Source: Hygrophila difformis
Taxonomy: Eukaryota; Streptophyta; Magnoliopsida; Lamiales; Acanthaceae
Assembly (NCBI GenBank): GCA_030278955.1
Contig: JAOANR010000001.1
Coordinates: forward strand, 38,838,890-38,902,889
Length of the DNA: 64,000 bases
Direction of reading: 5' to 3'
How positions within the stretch are numbered: the first letter of the stretch is position 1; each line of letters opens with the position of its first letter. A model generated the notes under the pieces. The model had not been told where the DNA came from. It saw only the letters and a program-made list of their open reading frames with translations, and did no database searches. The position numbers and the translations under genes were made by a program. Shown here one piece after another: positions 1 to 12,560 of the stretch.

Positions 1-446
1 TTGTTTGTTTCAACTAGGTTATATTTATTATGTCCTAGTTGACTTGCATTCTCAATAAATGTATGCTAGTGGGTTTTTGGCTTGATCTTACACCTTAGAG
101 ATTCAAATAAGTGTTCTTAGGTCTTAGACAATCTTAGGCTTGTTAGAATTTATTTCCGTGCTTTTCAGTTGCTGTTTTAGTCTCTTTTGTTAGCTTATTG
201 TTGCCTTAGATAATGTAGGTGTTCTTATTTTTAAGTATGTGTTCTTATTTGTTCAGTAGATGTTTAAGTTTTTGATCTCTGATTGCTTGTTTGTAGTTTT
301 AAGGTTTGTTTCATGCCAATACCTGCTAGCCACGTAACCTACTTTACCTATTTTCCTTAAAAACACTCATTAATGTGGCTGTGAGGTGACATTTATGTGA
401 AATGAAGGATTTGGTAAATCTTATCCATCATGAACCACACAATGTA

Positions 447-3252
447 AACCGAACCCACACCTATGAGTTCAAAATATCTCTTATGAGAGATAAAACATGC
501 AATTCGATTTGAGGCAATTCGGTCTAGACCGAATTGCCCATGAGAATGGAATTGCATGGCAAAATATTTGTTGAATGCTTTATCTAAAAATTCATATGCA
601 ATTCGATCTAGGCAATTCGGTATACGGTCTATACCGAATTGCCCATGAGACCGAATTGCATAGCAAAAAGTGTTTTCATGTGGTTTCCTTGCAATTCGGT
701 CTGTGCAATTCGGTTTAGACCGAATTGCACACATAAACCGAATTGACTTTGGAAACCACATTGTGTGCATGCCATCCCCTCATGCCTTAGTTTATTTTAT
801 TTGTTCTACCAATTCGAATTGCCAATTCGGTCTAGACCGAATTGACTTGGCAGTTCGAATTACCCTCATTTTGGGGTAAATGCCTTAGCCAAATTTGAGT
901 GAAGGAATGACTTCATCAATTCGAATTGTCCAATTCGGTTTAGACCAAATTGCTTGACAATTCAAATTAGAGGATGCTTCATGACTTTACAAGGATTAAT
1001 TGGGTATGGTGTTACTTCATACCTCATGCATCCTCAATTCGGTCTCTCTTGCATTCTGCCAATAGACCGAATTGCTTTCTTCCTTCTATTTTAAAACTCC
1101 AAAAATATTTTATTACAAGAGTTGTGTAAGTTGCATGGGTGTATTGGGCTTAGGCCCACTACATCCAATTTTATCTATTACACATCTCAACCCATCAGTG
1201 TCTAATTATTGTGTGATTAACACTCACACAATACCAAAAACATTTTCTTAATCTTGTTTATTTCTCCTTTCATTGTGTGTATGAATGGGTAATAAGAAAT
1301 ATTATAGATCAATGCTGGCGAAAAGGTCCCTTCACCGGGATAACGATTAGCTCGTCTTCTGTGTATTAATTATTACTCGTTATTTTGCATGGTCTGATTA
1401 GTGGTTGGTGGAAGCTACGGCGAAAAGGTCCCTTCACGGGGATAACGATTAGTCACTCAGCCAACTCCTAATCAGATACAGTTTTCTTTTCTTTACCTTA
1501 ATTTCAAACCTGAATCTAGAGTTGTATTAATTATAGATGATATATGCCAATGTCATCTATTAATTACTACAGTAATAGAACATGTGGGTTTTCATCCAAA
1601 TTCACAGATAGTGAAGTCTAAGATGACGGCGGCAACTGTCACTTAAGGCATTCCACAGTCTAAAAATCATTCCATCTGGAATACTTGGGACCTGGATAAC
1701 AGATGTTTGCCGTCCGGATAACCCCAATTATTTATGGCAATCTCTTTAGCCATTTTCTTCGTATCTCTGGCTAATTCATCTTTGTGTATCAAATTCTGTC
1801 TAACCCCATCATATATTTTGGGGTAATTTATTTTACTTCTCATATACATGTATGCATGATATTATTATGTAGATATTGTGGTCTATAATATTTTGGAGAT
1901 CCTTCTCCTTGGACATAGAAGTCTTGATTTAAATCAGATGCTGCACAATAAATTTCCACAAAAATCACTTTATAAAATCCGGATCTGAGTAAGGGATAAA
2001 TTCGACAGTTATGACTAACTCATATTCTACTGGGGGTTGATTTTGAGAACTTAGAAGCAGAGTCAGCGATTAGGTCTCACCTAGACTGAAAGGATCTGTG
2101 TTTAAATTGAGAGTTTAGTACCTGTTTAGGGAATGATTTTCAAATATCTTTTTGTTTCTCAAAATTACTGTGTGTTGGAAATCTTGTATTAAGTGTTGCA
2201 TCGAATTAGTGTCCACTTGGATTCGGATGAGATGTGATAAATAATATTGGAGGAACAACATATAGGCCTTGGTTAATTTCTAAGGTAAGGTTGAGTATTC
2301 TTTCAACTACTATCTTCTCCCGCCAAAGCCTAAAATTGAGTTTCGAGTGAGTACATTCGGAATAGATCTTCATAGGTCTGTTCCACTCATGTCTGTATCT
2401 CATAACTAACCGGATATTATAAGCCCTGTGGCTTACTGATATTTGGGAAGTTCTAAATCTGCATCTGGTCACCAAGACCAGGGGCTCTTTTATACTAACG
2501 GAATGTGATGATCTTTTAAGATTTCCGAGTGATAGGTTTTTAAATGCTTTTTTTTACCGCTTTCTTTACCTTTTTCTTTAAAATGCTTTCATAGAGGTCA
2601 CTCGGAAGAATTAGAGGTTGGCCGCCGGTTGAAAGGTTTAAGAGTGATGGATTAGTTCGGGGTTAGATTTGGACTTTGGGTGTGACAAGGGGGACGATAG
2701 GAGTACTTGGCATATCAACTAATGATATGTTAGGTGTTGCTTGTCCACCACATATGACTAACATACTCTTGCAAGGCATTGCAAGGGGAGTTATTAATCT
2801 GTGGTATCTTAGAAATTGAGGTCTTAAGAGCATGTAAATTCTCACTGTAAGTACCTGTCTGTTAAAGGGAACATAGTGCAGAAAGCATGAGAGTTAGCTA
2901 ACTGACGAACTACCCCAAACAAAGATCTGTGTATTAAAACGGAAGTTTAATTGTGTTTCATCTGAATCTTGTCCAATCTATATTATTTTCTCCCTGTCCC
3001 TTCTGTCACATTTTAATTCGCTTTCGTAGAATAATTTTACCTGCTTTCCTAGCATAATTCTTATCGTTTTCTTAGAATAGATTTAATCGCTTTCTAGACT
3101 AAATTTACCATGCTTCGTAGAATAATATTTTACTGCTTTCATAGTCTAGTTTAAATTATTGTCAAGTAGTTGTTAGAAATCATTGCAAAGCTTGAATCGA
3201 GTAACCGAGTGGAAAATCTTAGTAAATGACGTGGGCCCTGCTTCTATCGCAC
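447..3252 (+). repeat. LTR tandem duplication, first unit
   Basis: It starts at AACCGAAC, runs through a palindrome cluster and AT-rich sequence, and ends at ...CCTCCAGTGAAC. The second unit (3253-5934) repeats the whole series in order, with offsets of about 2700-2800 bases. This unit is the more diverged of the two from the 3' LTR. Confidence 0.8.
480..1075. promoter_or_regulatory. GGTCTAGACC palindrome cluster, LTR unit 1
   Basis: Full palindromes with core AATTCGGTCTAGACCGAATT lie at 515-536 and 823-844. Variants are near 613-641, 708-731 and 928-949, and half sites (AGACCGAATTG or CAATTCGGTCT) fill the gaps. Spacing is irregular and the DNA between sites is not repeated, which suggests binding sites rather than a satellite. 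The function is unknown. Confidence 0.75.
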
Positions 3253-5934
3253 ATCCTCCAGTGAACCGAATCTGTACTTGTGAGTTCAAAATATCACTTA
3301 TGTGGAAAAGGACATGCAATTCGGTTTGAGGCAATTCGGTCTAGACCGAATTGCCCAAGAGACCGAATTACATAGCAAAAATCACTCTCATATGATGTAC
3401 AAAGCAATTCAGTTTGTGCGAATTCGGTCTAGACCGAATTCCTCCCATAGATCGAATTGACCTAGTACACCATATTGTATGCATTCCATCCCTTCATGCC
3501 TTAGTTTATTTTTTCTTTGTCTTACCAATTCGAATTGTCCAATTCGGTTTAAACCGAATTGACATGGCAATTCGAATCACTCTCATTTTTTGAAGCAAAT
3601 GCCTTAGTCAAATTTGAGTAAGGAAAGGACTTCATCAATTCGAATTGCCCAATTCGGTCTAGACCGAATTGCATGACAATTCGAATTAGATGATGTTTCA
3701 TGTCTCTACAAGGATTAATTGGGTAAGGTGATGCTTCATTCTTCATGCATTTTCAGTTCGGTCTATATTACACCTTAGACCGAATTGATCTCTTCCTTTT
3801 ATTTCAAACTCCAAAAATATTTTATTTCTTGAGTTGTGTAAGTTGCATGGGTGTATTGGGCCTAGGCCCACTACATCTAATTTTATTCATTACACATCTC
3901 AACCCATTGGTGTCTTAATTATTGTGTGATTAACACTCACCCAATACCAAAAACATTTTCTTAATTTTATTTCTTTTCTCTTTCATTGTGTGTATGAACA
4001 GCTAGTAAGAAATATATCAGACTAATGTTAGCGGGTATTCCCACACGGATAAACTAGCTCGTATTCTGAATATTAATTATTAGTTGATATTTTGCATGGT
4101 CCGGATAGTGGTCGGTGGAAGCCTTGGCGGTTCGTCCATCCGGGATTATAATAGCTGCTCAGCTGACTCCTATCCGGATACAGTTTTCTTTTCTTTATCT
4201 TAATTTCAAACATGAATTTCGAGCTACAGTACTGTTAGATATTGTCGATCAACACTGTTACAGCATTACTGTAGTAAGAAAACGTGTAGGTTTTTCCTCA
4301 CTCATAGACAGTAGAACTCTCGATGACAGCGATCACTGTCATTAAGGGATCCCTACTGTCTAAAAATCATTTCATCTGGAATATTTGGGAACCGGATGGC
4401 AGATGTTTGCAGTCCGAATAACTCCAATTATTTCTGGCACTCTTTTTAGCCAAATTTTTCTTATCTACGGCTAACTCATCTTTGTGTATCAAGTTCTGTC
4501 TAACCCCACCATATATTTTGGGGTATTTTATTTTACTTCTCATATACATGTATGCATGATAGTATTATGTAGATATTGTGGTCTATAATATTTCGGAGAT
4601 CCTTCTCCTTGGACATAGAAGTCTTGATTTAAATCAGATGTTGCATAATAAATTTCCACAAAAAATCACTTTATAAAATCCGGATCTGAGTAAAGGATAA
4701 ATTCGACAGTTATGACTAACTCATATTCTACTGGGGGTTGATTTTGAGAACTTAGAAGCAGAGTCAGCGATTAGGTCTCATCTAGACTGAAAGGATCTGT
4801 CTTTTTATTGAGAGTTTAGTACCTGTTTAGGGAATGATTTTCAAATACCAATTGGTTTCTCAAAATTACTGTGTTGGAAATCTTCTATTAAATATTGCAT
4901 CGAATCAGTATCCACTTGGATTCGGATAAGATGTGATAAATAATAGTAGAGGAACAACATACAGGCCTTGGTTAATTTCTAAGGTAGGGTTGAGTATTCT
5001 TTCAACTACTATTTTCTCCCACCAAAACCTAAAATTGAGTCTTGAGTGAGTACATTCGGAATAGATCTTCATAGACCTGTTCCACTCATGTTTGTATCTC
5101 ATAACTACCCGGATGTTATAAGCCCTGTGGCTTACTGACATTTGGGAAGTTCTAAATCTGCATCTGGTCACCAAGACCAGGGGCTTTTTTATACTAACGG
5201 AATGTGATGATATTTTAAGACTTCCGAGTGATAGGTTTTTAAATGCTTTCTTTACCGTTTTCTTTAAAATGCTTTCATAGAGGTCACTCGGAAGAATTAG
5301 AGGTTGGTCGCCGGTTGTAAGGTTTAAGAGTTATGGATTAGTTCGGGGTTAGATTTGGACTTTGGGTGTGACAAGGGGGATGATAGGAGTACTTGGCATA
5401 TCAACTAATGATATGTTAGGTGTTGCTTGTCCAACACAGATAATTAATGTAACTTCACAAGGCCTGTGAAGGGAGTTATAACTCTGTGGGATCTTAGATT
5501 TTGAGGTCTTAAGAGCATGTAAATTCTCACTGTAAGTACCTGTCTGTTAAAGGGAACACGGTGTAGAAAGCATGAGAGTTTGCTAACTGACGAACTACCC
5601 CAATCACAGATCTGTGTAATTAAAACGGAAGTTTAATTGTGTTTCATCTGAATCTTGTCCAATCTTTATTATTTTCTCCATGTCCCTTCTGTCGCATTTT
5701 AAATCTGCTTTCGTAGAATAATTTTATTCGCTTTCTTAGCATAATTCTTATTGCTTTTTTAGAATAGATTTAATGTGCTTTTTAGAATAATTTTACTGCT
5801 TTCATAATGTAGTTTAAATTATTGTCAAGTAGTTGTTAGAAACCATTGCAAAGCTTGAATCGAGTAACCGAGTGGAAAATCTTAGTAAATGACGTGGGCC
5901 CTGCTTCTATCGCACATCCTCCAGTGAACGATCC
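3253..5934 (+). repeat. LTR tandem duplication, second unit
   Basis: Same content as 447-3252. Its start (CTGTACTTGTGAG) and body match the single unit in the 3' LTR (30875 onward) much better than the first unit does. The units join at a short shared GTGAAC/GAACCGA, which suggests unequal or microhomology-driven recombination. Confidence 0.8.
3318..3790. promoter_or_regulatory. GGTCTAGACC palindrome cluster, LTR unit 2
   Basis: Perfect palindromes are at 3332-3353 and 3650-3671. A GAATTC-ended version is at 3420-3441 and a GGTTTAAACC version at 3540-3561. In the last case both arms changed together, so symmetry was kept although the centre differs. Confidence 0.75.
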
Positions 5935-6354
5935 GGTCTTACTATAAATTACTGCAATTTTTGACACCGTGCGCTTTCGGGGGCACAGTTTCTTAACACG
6001 AGTAATAAAAACGTGACAACCTATAATATATCCCTAATCCCAACTCCATCTTCATGAATTGGTTTCATCAAATAAAATTGAAAACCAGGACTATTATGTT
6101 TCCGAAAATACTCATGAAATGGGAACTTGTCAAAAGTTTCATGGCAAGGATCTTCATGGCAAGAAATTGTCAAAAGTTTCATGCTGGGGAGTTCCACAGC
6201 GCCGTTTGAAATCAAAGTTTCCCACATGAGTAATAAAAAGTGAAATATATCCTTAAACCCCTTTCCCACGAATCATAACTCTTTTCATTTAATAAATTCA
6301 AACTTGGGATATTTTAGAAAAAGCTCGTGTTAATGAAACTTGTCAAAAGTTTCA

Positions 6355-6371
6355 TGGCGCCGTTGCCGGGG
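6355..6371 (+). other. Primer binding site, tRNA-Asp, element A
   Basis: TGGCGCCGTTGCCGGGG directly follows the LTR end. It is complementary to the 3' end of plant tRNA-Asp (CCCCGGCAACGGCGCCA), the usual primer of Athila elements. Confidence 0.88.
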
Positions 6372-6500
6372 AGGATGCAGCGCCGTTTATTAAGAGAACT
6401 ACACTCCTGATTTACTCATAGATAGTTTTTGTATATATTCTTGAGCCATTACTAACCTGGGGGTTGTGCAGGTACTGTAAAATCATGATACAAACTGCTT
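6372..6500 (+). other. Leader between primer site and gag, element A
   Basis: Short untranslated leader. It contains GTGCAGGTACTG near 6467-6478, a possible 3' splice site like the one before the extra gene of element B (CCAGGTACTG at 42071). Confidence 0.4.
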
Positions 6501-6908
6501 ATGCAAAGGAGAAAGGCCACATTGCCTGAGCTACCGTTCGATCTAGAAATAGAAAGGACCGCTCGTCAACTGAGGGCACAAGCCAGACGAAGGAAAGAGC
6601 AGGAAGCCCAGACTCGTACCTCGCCCGAAACCACAAGCAGTGAAATATCTGATATGGCAGAAAACCAGGACATTCCCCCGATCTTACCAATAGACCAACC
6701 ACCCAATAACCCTGGTAATGGAGCTGATGGGGGTATGGTAGAACACCCAAATCGTGCCAACGAGGAGGAAAATCTACCTAATCCAAATCAGCAACAGTAT
6801 CAGCAATTCCACCAACAACCACCACCCCCTAACCAATATAACCAACAAAACCCAAATATACCAGAATCAAGCCTTCAATCAGGACCAGTTGCAAAACAAC
6901 CCTCATGA
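6501..6908 (+). pseudogene. gag: gag N-terminal part, element A
   Basis: About 135 codons that open with a basic stretch (RTARQLRAQARRRKEQE) and end in a Q/N/P-rich stretch. This is the usual start of an Athila gag. The reading frame breaks around 6890-6908: the stop at 6906 is in this frame, and the main gag frame has another stop near 6929. Structural capsid precursor in an intact element; here it is only a remnant. Confidence 0.7.
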
Positions 6909-7005
6909 TCGCGATAATATTTTCCAATAGAATCCCAACTACCATCAGCAGTATCAAAACCAAGCAGAGCAAGGAAATCAACAGCAGCTAGCAGCAGCTG
7001 ATTTT

Positions 7006-8667
7006 ATGCAGCCCATCGTGGAGCCCTATCTGGATAGGCCTGGGAGAGCACAATTTCCTGCACGCAATTTTGAGCTCAAACCGGCACTCATCAACTTGGT
7101 GCAAAACAACCAATTTTGCGGTGCAAATCATGAGGATCCCCATGATCATCTCCAAACCTTCCTGGAGCTCTGCGATACAATAAAAAATCAGGGAGTCTCG
7201 CCTGATGCTATAAGACTAATGTTGTTTCCCTTTTCTTTGTTTAGTGGTGCCAGGGATTGGTATAAATCATTGCCCATAAATCAGAGGAGCACTTGGGCAG
7301 ATTTGGTGAGGAGTTTTCTGTTGAAGTATTTTCCTGAATCTAAGATAGACGAAGGACGCGAGAAAATTGGAGAGTTCAAGATGAAGCTGGACGAGTCATT
7401 GTATGACGCAAAGGAGAGGTTCTCTAGCCTCTTGAGGCGATGCCCCCAACACGGATATCAACCATGGGAGCAACTGAGGAAATTCTATGGAGGGCTCACC
7501 CATCCATGGAGAATGATGTTGGACGCTGCAGGCGGAAGACATTTACTCCATTTGCCCATGGATCAAGCCTGGGAAATGATTGAGACAATGTCTGTCAATA
7601 GATCTGTATTGAATAGCAGTGAAAAGAAGGTGGACCCTCCTAGAAAAGTTTTTGCTGTGAGTGAAGGAAAAACAGATTTCGAAAAATTGCAGGAACAGGT
7701 GGCTGCGATACAGCTAGGACAAGAGAAAGGAAAGGGAGCAGGTACTTCTCAGGCAGGAACCTCATCTAGCCAAGTGCAAGCACAACAATCGGGAGCAATT
7801 TGTGGGCTATGTCAGGGACCACATCCAACTGACACTTGCCAACAACTAGCTACCGAAAGCTGCAATTACGCAGAGAACTACCAAAACCGCCACCCCAACC
7901 TCTCCTATTCCAACAACAATGCACTCAATGCGCATTTGTTGACACAGCCAAATCAGCCTAACCAGTTTGCAAACCAAAACCCTCAGCAGAACTTTAGACC
8001 TCAGAACCAAGGATTCGTTAAGCAGAGAGTGCAGAACTTCCAGAATCAGAATCTAAACTTTCAACCCCATATCCAACAGAGGCCCAACCAAAACCAAGGC
8101 CAGAATTTCCAGAACTTCCAAGCCCAACCTGATCAGAATCAGCAATACAACCAAAAGCCACCATCTCGCCTGGAGAATTTGATGACTGAGTTTATTTCTA
8201 ATCAAAGAGAGATAAACCAGCAGTTGCAGTCATCAATCAAAAATGTGGAAACACAGGTCACTCAGTTGGCTAAAGAATTACAGAACAGAGGAAATGGAAC
8301 ACTGCCAAGCAGCACTGAAGCCAATCCGCAATACAAAGCAATCACATTGCGGGGAGGCAAAACTTTGAAAGGAAACGTCGGATCTGCGAAGAAAAAAGCT
8401 ATGAAGGTAAAGGTTTCATTGGAGGTGGAAAAGGAAAAGGAAAAGGTTGAAGGAGATGAAGGTGTTGAGCTGGTAACGGATAAATCAGATACAGCAACCA
8501 CGCAGGCTGAAGCTGCAAATGCAGCTGAAAAGGGTATGGGTGAAGGTACAACTTCCTTCTCTTTACCACCAAAAATTGATAATAATAAGTACATGCCAAG
8601 GGTTCCATACCCTGCACGTCTTAAAAATAAGGAACATGACCTTAAATTCAAGAAATTTTTGGAATGA
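7006..8667 (+). pseudogene. gag: gag capsid/nucleocapsid part, element A
   Basis: 553-codon open stretch. The capsid-type retrotransposon gag core spans about residues 20-190 (RDWYKSLP, FLLKYFPESK, FYGGLTHPWRMMLDAAGG). A zinc-knuckle-like CGLCQGPHPTDTC is near residue 265, followed by a long Q/N-rich linker. The C-terminal part includes AITLRGGK, a common Athila motif, and a lysine/glutamate-rich stretch. It stops at an in-frame TGA (8665-8667). The same frame continues into the protease ORF, so gag and pol were one frame and this is a single nonsense change. Confidence 0.85.
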
Positions 8668-8697
8668 TTAAAGTCTGTAGAGATAACCATTCCTCTC

Positions 8698-10161
8698 GTG
8701 GAAATGATTTCAGAAATGCCCACTTATGCTAAGTTCTTGAAAGAATTGATTTCAGGGAAAAGGCAGGTAGAGCAGGAGGAAGTGATTATTCTCAACAGCA
8801 CATGCAGTGCCATAGTTCAGAGGAAACTGCCCAAAAAGAAAGAGGACCCTGGATGTTGCACGCTACCAGTACAGATTGGAAAGGCCAAAGTGAGCATGGG
8901 GTTATGTGATCTGGGATCCAGCATCAACGTGATGCCTCTAGCCATGGCAATTCGCCTAAGGCTCGGAGAGATTGAACCGGTCAAGATGAAACTGCAACTG
9001 GCAGACAGATCAATCACTAAGCCCGTAGGGATCCTCAAGGATGTGGTAGTCAAAACTGGCCAAGTTCTTTTCCCGGTTGACTTCATCATCCTTGACATTG
9101 AAGAGGACTCTGAAATGCCGCTTATCCTGGGATGCCCATTTTTGGCCACTGGCGGTGCACTGATTGATGCCACATCTGGAAGAGTCACATTGAGGGTAGA
9201 TAATCGAGAAATCTCTTTTGACATGGAGGAGCTGCAGAAGTTCCCGAATGAGGGATCTTGTTCCATGTTTGATGTAATAGAAAGTAGGTGTGAGGACGAG
9301 AGCATAGACTCTATGACTGTGATGACGGACAAAGTTTCAAAACAGGTACTGACGCCTGGAGGTGCTGAGCAACAAAGAAGGTGCAACGCTGTTCACTTCG
9401 AAGACCCTATCACTGGGGATCTTGAAGAGTTTGACGGTGTTGAATTCACTCCGGAGGAGGAAGAGAGCACCACGGAAGAGGAAGTGGACCCTGTACTGAC
9501 ACAGGGTCCTGAAGGTAAATCTGATCTTTCACCCCCAACCATTTCTCGCAAATTACTGCCTTCCGTTGAATGTCCGCCAGAGCTTGAACTTAAAATACTT
9601 CCGGATCATCTTAAGTACGTTTTTCTCGCTGAACATAAAAGATTACCGGTAATTGTGTCAGCCAAGCTGACACAAGAACAAGAAAAAGCTCTGGTAGACA
9701 TTCTAAAGAAATATGTACATGCAATTGGATGGACCATTTTTGATATAAAAGGAATAAGCCCCTCTGTTTGCATGCACAGAATTTTAATGGAAGAGGAGTA
9801 CAAGCCCTCTAGGCAACCACAAAGGCGTCTAAACCCCCACATGCAAGAAGTGGTAAGGAAAGAAGTTATCAAGCCCTTAGATGCTGGTATCATCTATCCT
9901 ATATCTGACAGCAAATGGGTTAGCCCAGTGCAGGTAGTACCTAAGCGTGGGGGGATGTGCATAACGACTAATGAGCAAGGAGAAGAAGTGGCGACCCGTC
10001 CAGTAACCGGTTGGAGAGCCTGTATCGACTACCGGAAGCTTAACACCACTACGCGGAAGGATCATTTTCCCTTGCCATTCATTGATCAGATGCTGGAGAT
10101 GTTGGCCGGGAGGGAGTACTACTGCTTTTGGATGGGTACTCTGGTTACAATCAGATTGTAA
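8698..10161 (+). pseudogene. pol: protease and RT front part, element A
   Basis: 487 codons in the same frame as gag. The retroviral-type aspartic protease has active site CDLGSSIN near residues 68-75 and a flap/ILGCPFLATGG near 140-155. A linker and the RT fingers follow (VSPVQVVPKRGGM, CIDYRKLN, FPLPFIDQMLE). At about 10125 one T is missing from the T run in the YYCF segment, so the frame shifts and the ORF ends in 11 foreign residues. The RT palm continues in another frame at 10128. Confidence 0.85.
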
Positions 10162-10565
10162 TAGCTAGTGAAGATCATGATAAGACCACTTTCACGTGCC
10201 CATATGGAACTTTTGCGTACAGGCGCATGCCTTTTGGACTTTGCAATGCGCCTGCCACTTTTCAGCAATGCATGATGTCTATCTTCTCAGAATTTATCGA
10301 AAAATGCATTGAAGTTTTCACGGATGACTTCTCTGTGTATGGAGATACTTTTGACGAATGTTTGACAAATCTTGCAAAAATTTTAAAGAGATGCGAGGAC
10401 ACTAGCCTAGTTTTAAACTGGGAGAAGTGCCATTTCATGGTCACCGAAGGAATAGTGTTGGGTCACCGCATCTCGCGCGCAGGCATCAAAGTCGATAGGG
10501 CCAAAGTCTCAGTCATATCCAACCTTCCATTACCAAACTCAATAAAAGCAGTTAGAGTTTCTTAG
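10128..10565 (+). pseudogene. pol: RT palm and thumb part, element A
   Basis: Continues RT after the 10125 frameshift. It has DGYSGYNQI, PFGLCNAPATF and the catalytic motif as FTDDFSVYG, where relatives including element B have FMDD. LGHRISRAGIKVDRAKV follows. The frame breaks again at about 10555 by loss of one base, just before the [20 protein letters not shown] segment, which can be seen in another frame. Confidence 0.85.
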
Positions 10566-10699
10566 GGCATGCCGGTTTTTACCGGAGATTCATTAAAGAC
10601 TTTTCTAAAATTGCCAAGCCGCTCACTAATTTTCTTTGTAAAGAAAATTCTTTCGTAATAAATGAAGCGTGTGTTCAAGCCTTTGACACACTCAAGAAG

Positions 10700-11107
10700 A
10701 TGTTGATTTCTGCTCCAATAGTGCAACCACCCGATTGGTCAATGCCTTTCGAGGTCATGTGCGATGCAAGTGATCTCGCCGTGGGTGCAGTTCTTGGGCA
10801 ACATAAGGAAGGAAGGCACTGCGTGATTCATTACGCCAGCCATGCTCTGACTGAAGCCCAAGTCAATTACACCACCACGGAGAAAGAGATGTATGCTGTG
10901 GTTTTCGCGTTTGATAAATTCAGACAATACCTCATTGGTACGAAAACCATAGTATACACCGATCACTCTGCACTAAGATACTTGTTTAGGAAACAAGATG
11001 CCAAACCTCGATTAATCAGGTGGGTACTTTTGTTGCAGGAATTTGACATCATAATAAAAGATAGAAAGGCAGAGACAATGGTGCTGCTGACCACTTGTCT
11101 CGAATAG
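10700..11107 (+). pseudogene. pol: RNase H part, element A
   Basis: About 135 codons of Ty3/gypsy RNase [15 protein letters not shown] (first catalytic Asp), [18 protein letters not shown] (Glu), [11 protein letters not shown] (Asp). The end is garbled ([11 protein letters not shown]) by a small frameshift near 11080, where relatives have an ADHLSR segment. Integrase continues in the next frame with a 13-base overlap. Confidence 0.82.
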
Positions 11108-12480
11108 AAAATGATAAAAATGAGATAGCCGTCAATGAAAATTTTCCGGATGAGCAACTGTTTGCCTTACACCTTCATGATCAAGCTTGTCCATGGTTTT
11201 CCAACATTGCTAACTTTTTAGCATGTGGAATAACCCCGCCATTCCAGAACAAGAAACAGAAAGCAAGGTTCAACCAAGATGTAGTTGACTACTTCTGGGA
11301 AGATCTTTATCTCTTTAAGCATTGTGCAGATTCGATTATTAGACGATGTGTAACTGAGCACGAGGCTTATCAAATCGCTAAGAAATGTCATGAATCGGAA
11401 TATGGGGGTCACCATGGCCCCACTCGAACAGCTCACAAGGTGCTCGAGTGTGGTTTTTATTGGCCTACCATTTACGAGGATTGCAAGGCGTTTGTTAAGG
11501 CTTGCGACAGATGCCAAAGATTAGGGAATATCTCCAAGAGGGATGAAATGCCTCAAAAAGGAATTCTCATCCTTGAGATTTTCGATGTATGGGGTATTGA
11601 CTTCATGGGACCATTCCCGACATCTGATGGGAATCACTACATCTTGGTAGCTGTCGATTACGTGTCCAAGTGGGTCGAGGCGGTTGCGCTTCCAACCAAC
11701 GATGGTCACCAAGTCATCAAATTTTTGAAAAATAACATTTTCAATAGATTCGGTGTACCTAGGGTAATCATATCTGATGGAGGAACCCACTTTGTCAACA
11801 AAGCTTTTGCAAATCTCATGAGCAGAAGTGGGATTCTCCACAAGATCGGCACGCCTTATCATCCCCAAACCAGTGGCCAAGTCGATGTATCTAACCGCGA
11901 AATCAAACACATGCTCGAGGCCACTGTGGGGATAACCCGCAAAGAGTGGTCACGTAAACTCAATGATGCTCTATGGGCATACCGCACTGCATTCAAGACT
12001 CCCATTGGGATGTCCCCATACAGACTTGTCTTTGGAAAAGTCTGTCATTTGCCCGTAGAACTAGAGCACAAGGCTTACTGGGCCGTAAAAATGCTTAATT
12101 TTGACCCACGAGTTGCTCAGAGTAAGCGCAAGTTGGACCTCAATGAAATTGAGGAAATACGTGCGCAAGCTTATGAAAGCTCGAGGATCTACAAAGAGCG
12201 GACCCAGAAGTTACACGATTGCCGTATAAAGTCTAAACACTTCTATGTTGGCCAAAATGTCTTGTTATTCAATTCTAGGTTGAAGCTGTTCCCCGGAAAG
12301 CTTAGATCTAGATGGGAGGGGCCATACGAAGTGGTGCACGTGTTTGAAAGTGGAGCTGTCAGGATTCGAACTGACAAGGGAGAGCTGGTGGTGAATGGAC
12401 ACAGATTGAAGGAGTATCTAGGACAGTTCGACCCCGAAAAAGAAGTCCAAATGACATCAGAGCCGGCCTATGCTCAATAA
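11095..12480 (+). pseudogene. pol: integrase, element A (open reading frame intact)
   Basis: 461 codons, the longest unbroken pol part. The N-terminal zinc finger has H-x-H then CDRC ([11 protein letters not shown] ... CDRC, about residues 100-142). The catalytic core has Asp in [10 protein letters not shown], Asp in IISDGG and Glu in NREIKH, so all three DDE residues are present. A C-terminal DNA-binding part ([22 protein letters not shown] style) follows. Athila wording is clear throughout ([21 protein letters not shown]). It ends at TAA 12478-12480. The integrase domain may be whole, but it lies behind several frameshifts in the shared pol. Confidence 0.85.
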
Positions 12481-12560
12481 ATCTATAATATATATATATA
12501 TATATGTGAAATGGAATCCAGCTACAGTTGTGGAATCTAGCTACAGTTGTAGCTTATAAA
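12481..12560 (+). promoter_or_regulatory. (AT)n tract, repeated motif and TATA-like box
   Basis: A TA dinucleotide run is at about 12487-12506. Two copies of AGCTACAGTTGT follow; the second extends to the inverted repeat AGCTACA-GT-TGTAGCT. TTATAAA is at 12554-12560. The layout (motif, TATA, pyrimidine-rich leader) resembles the other internal promoters in this window, but the motif count is low. Confidence 0.35.

Larger units (their letters stand above)
1..6354 (+). repeat. 5' LTR of element A (left end outside window)
   Basis: The sequence matches the 3' LTR of A (29238-32369 plus 49898-51506) from position 1 (=30423) to the end, which is TTTCA directly before the tRNA-Asp primer site. It is about 2.8 kb longer than the 3' LTR because one internal segment is tandemly duplicated. 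No convincing sense ORF is present. Small antisense ORFs recur in every copy but look like chance. Confidence 0.85.

Noticed and set aside
480..1075. Possible CRISPR array
   Set aside because: Plant retroelement context, irregular spacing, palindromic sites with half sites and no cas genes.
2206..2475. 89-codon antisense ORF that recurs at 4905-5174 and 50045-50314
   Set aside because: It recurs because the LTR unit itself is duplicated. It starts at GTG, is antisense to the element and has no recognisable motif.
6021..6269. 82-codon antisense ORF, also at 51173-51421
   Set aside because: Part of both LTR ends of A; conserved only because the LTRs are recent copies.
8262..9386. Long minus-strand ORFs over gag-pol of A
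   Set aside because: Antisense shadows of a clear coding region on the + strand.
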